In this document: piece by piece, positions 18,423 through 24,585 of the stretch
How the letters are laid out: each line of letters begins with the position of its first letter
Position numbering within the stretch: the stretch's first letter is position 1
The notes under the pieces: generated by a model
Seen by the model: only the letters and a program-made list of their open reading frames with translations
Told to the model about the DNA's origin: nothing
Database searches by the model: none
Position numbers and translations under genes: made by a program
Assembly: GCA_009692585.1 (NCBI GenBank)
Contig: SHYX01000060.1
Location: forward strand, 1 to 24,585
Length of the DNA stretch: 24,585 nt
From: Myxococcales bacterium
GTDB taxonomy: Bacteria; Myxococcota; UBA796; SXON01
Direction: 5' to 3'

Positions 18423-19073
18423 CTACTTGTGGCAGGTCCAGCAGTCCTTCAGCTCAGCGCGCCGAAGTTCTGCCTTGGTTCCGTAGTTCTCGTCGATGCT
18501 CGGGTGCTGCGCGTGGCAGTCCAGGCACCAACCCATCTTCAGCGAGGAAACCCGCTGGTTGACCGTCATGTCCTGCACCTGCCCGTGGCACTCCTGGCAG
18601 TCCAGGCCGGCAATCACGTGGCGCTTGTGCGAGAAGTAGACGTAGTCGGGAAGGTCGTGCACCTTTTCCCACGGGATGACCTCGCCCTTGGCCCAGTAGT
18701 CCTTGAGCTTGACGAGCTCGGGGCGGTCGGTGGTGTCGATCAGCGCATGGCAGCCCATGCACACGCTGGTGGCGGGGACGCCGGCGGAGACGCCCTTGCG
18801 GGCGTTGCTGTGACAGTAGTTGCAGTCCATCCCGAGCGTCGTGACGTGGCGCTCGTGGGTGAAGGCGATGGGCTGCGGCTTGGCCTCAGGCTGCGGCTGG
18901 CCCACGGTGACCACGAGGTTGTCGTCGAAGAGCGCGGGCGGGAGGAGGTTCTTCATCCCGATGGTGAAGGTCTCCTCGTCCGACGCGGTCTCCACCGCGT
19001 TCGCCGCCGCCAACCCGATACCCACGCCCATCGTGAGCGCGAATGCCAGGGTGGCCCGGGTGAGCTGTCGCAT
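18423..19073 (-). CDS. actA: Alternative Complex III subunit ActA (pentahaem cytochrome c)
   Basis: The product is 216 residues with a signal or anchor helix (about 5-26) and five CxxCH haem motifs at 84-88 (CNYCH), 105-109 (CMGCH), 159-163 (CQECH), 183-187 (CLDCH) and 211-215 (CWTCH). Additional His residues (FTHERH and FSHKRH) are candidate distal ligands. Five haems are the standard number for ActA, which takes electrons from ActB clusters on the periplasmic face. A GGAGG Shine-Dalgarno lies 4 nt before ATG 19073. It opens the six-gene act operon; the only upstream same-strand gene is the cytochrome c at 19201, 127 bp away, so a promoter may lie in between. Confidence 0.95.
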   Translation of the reverse strand: MRQLTRATLAFALTMGVGIGLAAANAVETASDEETFTIGMKNLLPPALFDDNLVVTVGQPQPEAKPQPIAFTHERHVTTLGMDCNYCHSNARKGVSAGVPATSVCMGCHALIDTTDRPELVKLKDYWAKGEVIPWEKVHDLPDYVYFSHKRHVIAGLDCQECHGQVQDMTVNQRVSSLKMGWCLDCHAQHPSIDENYGTKAELRRAELKDCWTCHK

Positions 19074-19200
19074 CGTGCCTCCAGCCTTCTGGCCGGTAGG
19101 GGGGGGGAAGATAGGCGCGCCACCCTAATGCGGTGGGGCCGGTTACACAAGGGTGGCGATGGGTGCCGAGCCGGTGTTGTCGGCGGCGGCCCCGGCGCTC
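19074..19200 (-). promoter_or_regulatory. act operon upstream region
   Basis: This gap holds the actA Shine-Dalgarno (GGAGG, 19082-19078) and a run of Gs on the plus strand near 19100. A weak -35/-10 pair on the minus strand (TTGTGT, 17-nt spacer, TAGGGT) can be drawn but matches consensus poorly. I cannot tell whether the act genes have their own promoter or are read from the cytochrome c gene. Confidence 0.3.
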
Positions 19201-19692
19201 CTACTTCTTGCGAAGCTCGGCTTCGATATAGGTCAGTACCTCCCACGCCTGGTCTTCGCTGAGCCCGAGCGGGCCCATGGACGTGCCCGCGATGCCATTG
19301 ACCACCGCCCAGTGTTTGGTGCCCACCGACGTGGCGGCCCAGCGTTCGTCCCAGGTGAATTGCGCGGGCTTCTGCGGCAGCGCCGCCGCGGCGATGCCAT
19401 CCCCGGCGCCGGTGGTGCCGTGGCAGGTTTGACACTTTTCGTACTGCAGCCTTCCGGCGGCGCTCGCCGCGGCGTCGCCAGCCTTGGGGTTGGTCTTGGC
19501 GTCGGCGCCCGCCGCCCTGGCCGCGTCATAGGCCGCCTGTGCCAGCGGATCGGCGGTGTAGGGGCCGGTTGGGGGCGCCGCGGGCACGGGCGGCGGCGGC
19601 GCCTCCGCGGCTTTCGGCGGTGGCGCGGCGGGCGGCGGGGGCGGGGCCTCGCCGCAGGCGGCGAGCGTGGCCAGGAGGAGGGCTGCGGTCAT
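19201..19692 (-). CDS. lipoprotein monohaem cytochrome c
   Basis: The product is 163 residues. MTAALLLATLAAC is a short lipoprotein signal with Cys13 as anchor. A Pro/Ala-rich flexible linker (14-45) follows, then a class I cytochrome c domain with haem motif CQTCH (87-91) and a probable Met ligand in GTSMGPLGLSEDQAW. The start ATG (19692-19690) was chosen because it opens the lipobox; the longer ORF upstream has no signal. The gene precedes actA on the same strand, so the cytochrome is a natural electron acceptor of Alternative Complex III, tethered to the membrane and carrying electrons to a terminal oxidase encoded elsewhere. That partnership is inferred from position. Confidence 0.85.
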   Translation of the reverse strand: MTAALLLATLAACGEAPPPPPAAPPPKAAEAPPPPVPAAPPTGPYTADPLAQAAYDAARAAGADAKTNPKAGDAAASAAGRLQYEKCQTCHGTTGAGDGIAAAALPQKPAQFTWDERWAATSVGTKHWAVVNGIAGTSMGPLGLSEDQAWEVLTYIEAELRKK

Positions 19693-19781
19693 CGGGGGCC
19701 TCGGGGAACGCCCGGCGTTTAACCCGGGCCGCCTTGTCCGCCAGGGCCGATCGTCGCGGCACCCCGCCACCGCCCGGCCTC

Positions 19782-19973
19782 CTACAGGTACCCCACCGGG
19801 CGAAGCGCATACATCGCGGCCATCAGGGCGTTGAACGCGCCTTCCTCGTCTTCGAGGTCGTCGGTGTCCCCGATCGCGGCGAGCACGGTTTCGATGGGGT
19901 ATTGCCGCAAGGTCGCGAGTGCGGCCTCTTCGGCGATGATGGCGGCCGCACTCTCCGGATCCAACTTGAACAT
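19782..19973 (-). CDS. small hypothetical protein (63 aa)
   Basis: The product reads MFKLDPESAAAIIAEEAALA and onward, ending with LMAAMYALRPVGYL. It is acidic in the middle (GDTDDLEDEEGAF) and predicted helical. ATG 19973 was chosen over the longer frame, which would run into the tRNA-Leu gene upstream. A weak GAGG lies 8 nt before the start. The gene begins 24 bp after the tRNA 3' end on the same strand and could be read from the tRNA promoter. I recognise no family. Composition is consistent with real coding sequence, but length alone cannot exclude a chance ORF. Confidence 0.5.
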   Translation of the reverse strand: MFKLDPESAAAIIAEEAALATLRQYPIETVLAAIGDTDDLEDEEGAFNALMAAMYALRPVGYL

Positions 19974-19997
19974 CGGGAGAACCTCGGGTGGAGATGG

Positions 19998-20083
19998 TGG
20001 TGGGGGCGGTGGGAGTTGAACCCACAAGGGTGTACACCCGGGGGATTTTGAATCCCCTGCGTCTGCCATTCCGCCACGCCCCC
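19998..20083 (-). tRNA. tRNA-Leu (anticodon CAA)
   Basis: The minus strand folds into a class II tRNA: acceptor GGGGGCG/CGCCCCC, D arm GCG-GAATGGCAGA-CGC, anticodon arm GGGGA-TTCAAAA-TCCCC with anticodon CAA (reads UUG), a long variable arm built on GGGTG/CACCC, and T arm GTGGG-TTCAACT-CCCAC. The CCA end is encoded (19998-20000 on the plus strand read TGG). The length is 86 nt including CCA. All stems pair well, so the gene looks functional. Confidence 0.96.
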
Positions 20084-20102
20084 CGGGTGAAGCTGGACCA
20101 TC

Positions 20103-20130
20103 GTTTTACACCCCGCCCTCGCTATGGCAA
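20103..20130 (-). promoter_or_regulatory. promoter of tRNA-Leu
   Basis: On the minus strand, TTGCCA (20130-20125; 5 of 6 to TTGACA) and TAAAAC (20108-20103; 4 of 6 to TATAAT) are separated by 16 nt. The predicted start is about 13 nt before the tRNA 5' end. This is the best sigma-70-type promoter in the window. Confidence 0.6.
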
Positions 20131-20140
20131 GCCGCCCGGC

Positions 20141-20146
20141 TACGAT
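20141..20146 (+). promoter_or_regulatory. -10-like TACGAT upstream of lipoprotein gene
   Basis: TACGAT lies 23 nt before ATG 20170. A short leader would include the GGAGA Shine-Dalgarno. It is divergent from the tRNA-Leu promoter just upstream. Confidence 0.4.
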
Positions 20147-20169
20147 AGCCAAGACGGAGAACTGGCCCG

Positions 20170-20988
20170 ATGAAGAACCTGACCCCCATGCTGCTGGTGC
20201 TTGGCGCCTGCGACCCCTACAAAATTGCGCTCGGCCAGGGCGGGGACGATGACGCCCGGCTGTACGCCGATGTCTACACCTGGCAGTGCGAGGAGCGGAC
20301 CGAGACCGACACGACCTACTACGACGGCGTGTTCAGCTATGAAGTGTCGTTGGAGTACGCGCCCGACGACCTCACGACGCGAAAGCTCCCCGTCACCGGT
20401 TGCGCGGCGGGGCTCGACATGTTTCCGAAGGATGCCGGGAGCGGCGGCACCGATATTCCGGACGCCGACAGCCCGTCGTGGGCCAACGGCGACTCCAGCG
20501 GCGCCCTCAAGCAGAAGTCGGATGGCTTCTACTACGCCGACGTGTACGCCTCGGTGGAAAACTGCGCGTACGCCGAAGAACTGATCGGCGAGGGGACCGA
20601 TCTCACCGCCGCCGGCGTGTTCTCGGGCGCCCGCACGCCCAAGGCGGGCACCCTCGACGCGGTGAAGATCAGCAACTACGACGAGGCCACCGGGCTGGTT
20701 TTCGGGCAGTCGGTCGATGTCACCTGGACCAGCGAAGGGTGGCAGGACGCCTGGGTCCAGATCCGGGCCGAGTCCGGCGGAGAACTGGTGGATTCCGTGA
20801 CCTGTAACACCGGGGGTGCCAGTGCATATGCGGTCGACGAGGACGTGTGGGGCCTGATGAACACCGCCATCGATCCGGATGTCACCAACCTCTACGTGAC
20901 GGTCCAGAACGCCGATACGCTGGAGACGGAGGACGGCCAGAAGATCGAAGTGGTGACTCGGGTCATTCACGCCGCCGTCGTCCACTAG
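20170..20988 (+). CDS. hypothetical lipoprotein
   Basis: The product is 272 residues. MKNLTPMLLVLGAC is a lipoprotein signal with Cys14 as anchor. The mature part is acidic and Tyr-rich, with several Cys (for example TWQCEERTE, VTGCAAGLD, VENCAYAEE, VTCNTGG) that could form disulfides. The strand-rich middle (VFGQSVDVTWTSEGWQDAWVQIRAES) resembles a beta-sandwich, Ig-like module. No specific family is recognised. A GGAGA sequence about 10 nt before ATG 20170 supports the start. It precedes the pseudo-receiver gene by 14 bp on the same strand, so the two may be co-transcribed, although a separate -10-like box overlaps its stop. Confidence 0.75.
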   Translation: MKNLTPMLLVLGACDPYKIALGQGGDDDARLYADVYTWQCEERTETDTTYYDGVFSYEVSLEYAPDDLTTRKLPVTGCAAGLDMFPKDAGSGGTDIPDADSPSWANGDSSGALKQKSDGFYYADVYASVENCAYAEELIGEGTDLTAAGVFSGARTPKAGTLDAVKISNYDEATGLVFGQSVDVTWTSEGWQDAWVQIRAESGGELVDSVTCNTGGASAYAVDEDVWGLMNTAIDPDVTNLYVTVQNADTLETEDGQKIEVVTRVIHAAVVH

Positions 20989-20991
20989 GAT
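20986..20991 (+). promoter_or_regulatory. -10-like TAGGAT before the pseudo-receiver gene
   Basis: TAGGAT overlaps the stop codon region of the lipoprotein gene and lies 11 nt before ATG 21003. It would allow an almost leaderless transcript of the downstream gene. The box is weak, and the sequence also contains AGGA, which may serve as a ribosome site for an alternative GTG start at 20994. Confidence 0.3.
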
Positions 20992-21002
20992 AGGTGCGGC
21001 GT

Positions 21003-21761
21003 ATGCCTGGATCTGTGGTCCTCGTCGTCGATCCCGTAGTCCAGACGGCCGAGCGGGTTGCGCACGCCCTCGCGGGCACTCGGTTCACCGTTTGTGCGGT
21101 GCGGGACGCGGCCGAGGCCGAAGAGGTCTTGACGCGTGACGTCGTGGTTGCGGTGCTCGCGGCCATAAATCTTCATAGGGGGAATGCCTACGATTTTGCG
21201 CGGCACGTGCGTGCGCGACACCCCGCCGCGGCCGTGGTGCTGGTCTCGGGCGGCTTTGACGTCTTCAATGCTGAGCGGGCGGCCGAGGTCGGCGCTGTCC
21301 GCCTTTCGCGGCCCTTCACCGTCGAGGCCGTGCGCCGTCAACTCGAGGCGGCGCTCGGTCCGCTGACGGGCGACGACGACCCGCTCGACGCCGCGCTGAC
21401 CCTCGAACCGTTGCCGGAGACCGAGGACTACGCCCCCCCGGGCGAGGCCGTCCCCGTCGAGTTCGAAGCGCTCGCCTCGGTCGGAGACGAGCGCCTGGCC
21501 AGCTTTCTGCCGCGCGACTGGCGTGCTCTCCCGCCGGTGTCGGTGGATCCGAGCGTGGTCGCGCCGGCGATGGAACGCGCGATTTTGGCGGTGCTACCGC
21601 AGGTGGTCGAGGCGGTGCTCAACAAGGCGATGAGCAGCTCTCCGGCGTTCCGCGAGATGGTCGAGGTGGCCGTCGAGGACGCGCTGCGCGAGGAGTTGCC
21701 GGCGATCGTCCGTCGGGTTGTGCGCGAGCGGATGGCGGAGATCGAGCGCGTCGGCGGTTAG
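21003..21761 (+). CDS. pseudo-receiver domain protein
   Basis: The product is 252 residues from ATG 21003 (255 if GTG 20994 is used). Residues 1-118 are a response-regulator receiver fold: VVLVVD with Asp10, then VVVAVLAAINLHRG where the phosphoacceptor Asp is replaced by Ala54, VVLVSGG with Ser82, and LSRPF where the conserved Lys is Arg103. Without the acceptor Asp it cannot be phosphorylated in the usual way and probably works as a protein-interaction module. An acidic linker (about 120-165) leads to a helical C-terminus (170-252; VVEAVLNKAMSSSPAFREMVE and EELPAIVRRVVRERMAEIE), likely for oligomerisation. No DNA-binding domain is visible. It lies 48 bp before valS on the same strand. Confidence 0.75.
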   Translation: MPGSVVLVVDPVVQTAERVAHALAGTRFTVCAVRDAAEAEEVLTRDVVVAVLAAINLHRGNAYDFARHVRARHPAAAVVLVSGGFDVFNAERAAEVGAVRLSRPFTVEAVRRQLEAALGPLTGDDDPLDAALTLEPLPETEDYAPPGEAVPVEFEALASVGDERLASFLPRDWRALPPVSVDPSVVAPAMERAILAVLPQVVEAVLNKAMSSSPAFREMVEVAVEDALREELPAIVRRVVRERMAEIERVGG

Positions 21762-21809
21762 CACGCCATGCCGGCTGCGTGATACCCGCGGCACCCTTTC
21801 GAGGTCGCC

Positions 21810-24422
21810 GTGTCCGACGCCACCGCCGAGCTCCCGCAGTACTACGATCCGCACGCCGCCTTTGCCCGCTACGCCCCGGTGTGGGAGGCGTCGGGCGTCT
21901 ACAGCCCCCGACCTGACGCCCCGGGCCTGCCCTATAGCATCGTGATTCCCCCGCCGAATGTCACCGGGGATCTCCACATGGGGCACGCCCTCAACAACAC
22001 GCTGCAGGACCTGCTGCTGCGCTACAAGCGCATGGACGGGTTCAACGCGATCTGGATTCCGGGAACGGACCATGCGGGCATCGCGACCCAGTGGATCGTA
22101 GAGAAGCAACTTCGCGCAAAGGGAATCGATCGGCGCGAGTTGGGGCGCGAGAAGTTTTTGGAGTGTGTGTGGGAGTGGAAGGCCCACTCTGGCGGCAACA
22201 TCGTCCGCCAGCTCAAGCGCTTGGGAGTCAGCTGCGACTGGTCGCGTGAGCGCTTCACGATGGACGAGGGCTGCAGCCGCGCCGTTCGCGAGAGCTTCGT
22301 GAAGATGCACGAAGAAGGCCTGATCTACCGCGCGACTCGGCTCATCAACTGGGACCCGGTCGGGCTCACCGCCATCTCCGACCTCGAGGTCGAGACCGAA
22401 GAGAACGTCCAGGGCGAGCTGTGGAGCTTCGCCTACCCGCTCAGCGACGGCACCGGCGAGATCGTTGTCGCGACTACGCGGCCGGAGACGATGCTCGGAG
22501 ACACCGCTATCGCCGTGCATCCAGAGGATCCTCGGTACACTCATCTGATCGGAAGGACGGTCCGGCACCCGCTCTTGGACCGCGCCATCCCCATCGTTGG
22601 CGACGCCATCCTGGTCGATCCAGCGTTCGGGAGTGGGGCGGTCAAGGTGACGCCAGCGCACGACTTCAACGACCACGAGGTGGGCAAACGTCACGACCTG
22701 CCGACGATCACCATCTTCACCCCCGACGCGAAGGTCAACGACCAGGGCGGCGCGTACGCCGGCCTCGATCGCTTCGATGCGCGCGAGAAGATCAAGGTCG
22801 ATCTCACTGCGCTCGGGCTCTTCCGTGGGGCCCGGCTCAACGTGATGACGCTGCCCCGCAGTCAGCGTTCAGGCGCGGTGGTGGAGCCGATGGTGTCCAC
22901 CCAGTGGTTCGTGAAGATGAAGCCCCTGGCCGGCCCGGCGCTGGGAGCCGTGGAGCACGGGTTCACGACCTTTTGGCCCAAGCAGTGGGAGAACACCTAC
23001 TTCGCCTGGCTGCGCGACATCAAGGACTGGTGCATCTCGCGGCAGCTCTGGTGGGGGCATCGCATTCCGGCGTGGCATTGCGCTGCGTGTGCCCACATCA
23101 CCGTCTCGCGCGTGGATGTCACCGCCTGTGGAAGCTGTGGAAGCGCCGAAGTCCGGCAGGACGAGGATGTGCTCGATACCTGGTTCAGCTCGGCGCTCTG
23201 GCCGCTGTCCACGCTGGGCTGGCCGGACCGCACCGCGGAATTGGCCAGGTGGTACCCGACCAGCGTCCTGGTGACCGGGTTCGACATCATCTTCTTCTGG
23301 GTGGCCCGGATGATGATTTCGGGCATCCACCAGGTCGGCAGCGTGCCCTTCGGGGACGTCTACATTCACGGCCTAGTCCGCGACGAAGCCGGCGACAAGA
23401 TGTCCAAGACCAAGGGCAACGTCGTGGATCCGCTCATCAGCATCGAGAAACACGGCACCGACGCCTTCCGGATGACGCTCGCGTCACTGGCGGGGCTCGG
23501 TCGCGACCTGATGTGGAGCGACAAGAGCGTCGAGGTGTGGACGCGCTTCCAGAACAAGGTGTGGCAGTCGTTCCGGTTCCTGCGGATGCACGTTCACGAG
23601 TTGCCTCCCGCTGCCACGCCCGGAACCATGGATCGCTGGATCCTCGCCCGTGCCGGGGTGGCGGTGGCCAGCGTCCGCGCCGCGCTGGACGGGTACCGCT
23701 TCAACGATGCGGTCACCGAGATCCACCGCTTTGTCTGGTACGACCTATGTGACTGGTACTTGGAGTTCTCCAAGGCCGCCCTGTACGGCGAGGACGAAGG
23801 GGCCAAGGCGGCGGCGAAGCACACCCTGTGGTCGGTGTACTCCGCTGTCGCGCGGCTACTCCATCCGTTCATGCCCTTCTTGGCTGAGGAACTGTGGCAG
23901 AACCTGCCCGGCACCTCTGGGAGCGTGATGGTGGCGCGCTTTCCGCGTGCCGAAGACTTCCCCGCTGCCGATGCGTCACTCGATGACGTCGCGCTTTTGC
24001 AGGAGGCAATCGTCGCGGTGCGACGCGTGCGGGCCGAGAAAGAACTGGGCGGCAAGGTCCCCTTGCAGTTGGTCTCACGTGGGCTCGGCGCGCTCAACGG
24101 GTATGCGGCCGTGCTCGACGACATCTGCAATGCCTCGGTGGTCGATGGGGACAAGCCGGACGCGTGCGCAACCGTGGTTGTCAACGGGATCGAGGCCTGG
24201 ATCCCGCTCACCGGTGTGCTGGACCTGGACAAGGAGCGGGAGCGCCTCGGTGGGCACATCGCCAAGGCCAAGAAGTCCGTCGACTTCTTGCGGGGCCTCC
24301 TCGGCAACGAGGGTTTTGTCGCCAAGGCGAAGCCGGAGCTCCTGGCCAGCCGCCGTGCGGAGCTCGAAGGCGACGAGGCTCGCCTGGCGACCCTTCACGC
24401 TGCGATCGCGGCGTTGGGGTGA
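21810..24422 (+). CDS. valS: valyl-tRNA synthetase
   Basis: The 870-residue class I enzyme charges tRNA-Val in the cytoplasm. The start is GTG 21810 with GAGG 5 nt upstream. The HIGH signature is H56-M-G-H59 after PPPNVTG, typical of ValRS. The CP1 editing domain includes ATTRPETMLGDTAIAVHPED and GSGAVKVTPAHDFNDHE. A CxxC pair (CAACAHI, then CGSCGSAE) around residues 423-443 may bind zinc. DVLDTWFSSALWP precedes the KMSKS loop, here K530-M-S-K-T. The anticodon-binding domain covers about 610-760, and the C-terminal coiled-coil (DLDKERERLGGHIAKAKKSV onward to the end) is intact. Length is normal for the family. No T-box leader is visible. Confidence 0.97.
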   Translation: MSDATAELPQYYDPHAAFARYAPVWEASGVYSPRPDAPGLPYSIVIPPPNVTGDLHMGHALNNTLQDLLLRYKRMDGFNAIWIPGTDHAGIATQWIVEKQLRAKGIDRRELGREKFLECVWEWKAHSGGNIVRQLKRLGVSCDWSRERFTMDEGCSRAVRESFVKMHEEGLIYRATRLINWDPVGLTAISDLEVETEENVQGELWSFAYPLSDGTGEIVVATTRPETMLGDTAIAVHPEDPRYTHLIGRTVRHPLLDRAIPIVGDAILVDPAFGSGAVKVTPAHDFNDHEVGKRHDLPTITIFTPDAKVNDQGGAYAGLDRFDAREKIKVDLTALGLFRGARLNVMTLPRSQRSGAVVEPMVSTQWFVKMKPLAGPALGAVEHGFTTFWPKQWENTYFAWLRDIKDWCISRQLWWGHRIPAWHCAACAHITVSRVDVTACGSCGSAEVRQDEDVLDTWFSSALWPLSTLGWPDRTAELARWYPTSVLVTGFDIIFFWVARMMISGIHQVGSVPFGDVYIHGLVRDEAGDKMSKTKGNVVDPLISIEKHGTDAFRMTLASLAGLGRDLMWSDKSVEVWTRFQNKVWQSFRFLRMHVHELPPAATPGTMDRWILARAGVAVASVRAALDGYRFNDAVTEIHRFVWYDLCDWYLEFSKAALYGEDEGAKAAAKHTLWSVYSAVARLLHPFMPFLAEELWQNLPGTSGSVMVARFPRAEDFPAADASLDDVALLQEAIVAVRRVRAEKELGGKVPLQLVSRGLGALNGYAAVLDDICNASVVDGDKPDACATVVVNGIEAWIPLTGVLDLDKERERLGGHIAKAKKSVDFLRGLLGNEGFVAKAKPELLASRRAELEGDEARLATLHAAIAALG

Positions 24423-24434
24423 GGCCGCGGTGGC

Positions 24435-24440
24435 TATGAT
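24435..24440 (+). promoter_or_regulatory. -10-like TATGAT before the last ORF
   Basis: TATGAT (5 of 6 to TATAAT) lies 6 nt before ATG 24447. TTGGGG at 24414-24419 is a possible but weak -35 with a 15-nt spacer. The only possible start codon follows immediately, which fits a leaderless mRNA. Confidence 0.45.
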
Positions 24441-24446
24441 CCGTCG

Positions 24447-24585
24447 ATGACCTTTCTGCTCATCCTGGCCTGCATCGCGCCGCCCGCGGCTGATTCCGCC
24501 GAGCCAGTGGAGCCCGCCCCCGCGGACGATGACGGCGACACCGCTGCCGATACCGCCGGCGACACCGCTGACACCGCTGACACCG
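24447..24585 (+). CDS. lipoprotein with Asp/Thr-rich repeat linker (3' end outside window)
   Basis: Forty-six codons are visible. The N-terminus MTFLLILAC has a lipobox after only eight residues. Upstream in frame there is no ATG, GTG or TTG before a stop at 24420, so this short signal is not a start-choice artefact. A Pro/Ala/Glu segment is followed by repeated Asp-Thr-Ala units (GDTAADTAGDTADTADT), encoded by a 9-bp tandem repeat, matching the linker style of the phosphatase lipoprotein at 7569. It is probably a surface lipoprotein. The function lies beyond the window. Confidence 0.7.
   Translation, partial: MTFLLILACIAPPAADSAEPVEPAPADDDGDTAADTAGDTADTADT
24561..24585 (+). repeat. 9-bp tandem repeat (GACACCGCT)
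   Basis: GACACCGCT occurs at 24561-24569 and 24570-24578, and GACACCG at 24579-24585 runs off the window; degenerate copies begin near 24537. It encodes Asp-Thr-Ala units in the lipoprotein linker. Confidence 0.8.

Noticed and set aside
21594..22694. 366-codon minus-strand frame across valS and the pseudo-receiver gene
   Set aside because: It spans two convincing plus-strand genes and is low in recognisable motifs.

Overview
The window is GC-rich DNA that looks like a chromosomal segment of an uncultured Myxococcota-type (former deltaproteobacterial) bacterium. The indicators are an ECF sigma/caspase operon, many small lipoproteins with Asp/Thr-rich linkers, a MopuaD-type (DxDxDG, CDG) repeat protein, and a complete Alternative Complex III operon. 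This taxonomic guess rests on gene content only. No plasmid, phage, IS or CRISPR signature was seen.

Layout. (1) 297-4067, plus strand: a tightly coupled four-gene operon encoding an ECF sigma factor with a hydrophobic C-terminal tail, a single-span DUF4384-like membrane protein, a secreted caspase-family protease carrying a probable outer-membrane barrel, and a lipoprotein with FG-GAP-like repeats. (2) 4081-6848, minus strand: a three-gene operon encoding an outer-membrane-type lipoprotein, a lipoprotein alpha/beta hydrolase and an unrecognised membrane protein. It diverges, across only 36 bp, from a DUF374 acyltransferase (6885-7436). (3) 7569-9515: a PhoA-family alkaline phosphatase lipoprotein with an extra C-terminal module, followed by a frameshifted MopuaD-repeat pseudogene (9668-10404) and a 337-bp stretch rich in hairpins but without a credible gene. 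(4) 10742-19692, minus strand: a lipoprotein cytochrome c, then actA-actB-actC-actD-actE-actF of Alternative Complex III (quinol:cytochrome c/acceptor oxidoreductase), then a DUF4863 cupin resembling 4-hydroxylaminobenzoate lyase. (5) 19782-24585: a 63-aa ORF, tRNA-Leu(CAA) with its promoter, a lipoprotein, a pseudo-receiver protein, valS, and the start of another lipoprotein cut by the window end.

How the genes work together. The act genes overlap start-to-stop and should make one membrane complex that oxidises quinol in the NrfD-like ActC, passes electrons through ActB iron-sulfur clusters to the ActA and ActE haems, and hands them on. The upstream lipoprotein cytochrome c is a natural electron acceptor. 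No terminal oxidase genes are adjacent. The sigma/DUF4384-like/caspase/lipoprotein operon has the architecture of an envelope-sensing regulatory system with a proteolytic output, and is the best candidate here for an uncharacterised system.

Two genome-wide-looking habits recur. First, -10-like TANNNT boxes lie only 5-11 nt before several start codons that lack a Shine-Dalgarno, suggesting leaderless mRNAs. Second, lipoprotein signal peptides are exceptionally short (8-13 residues before the lipid cysteine).
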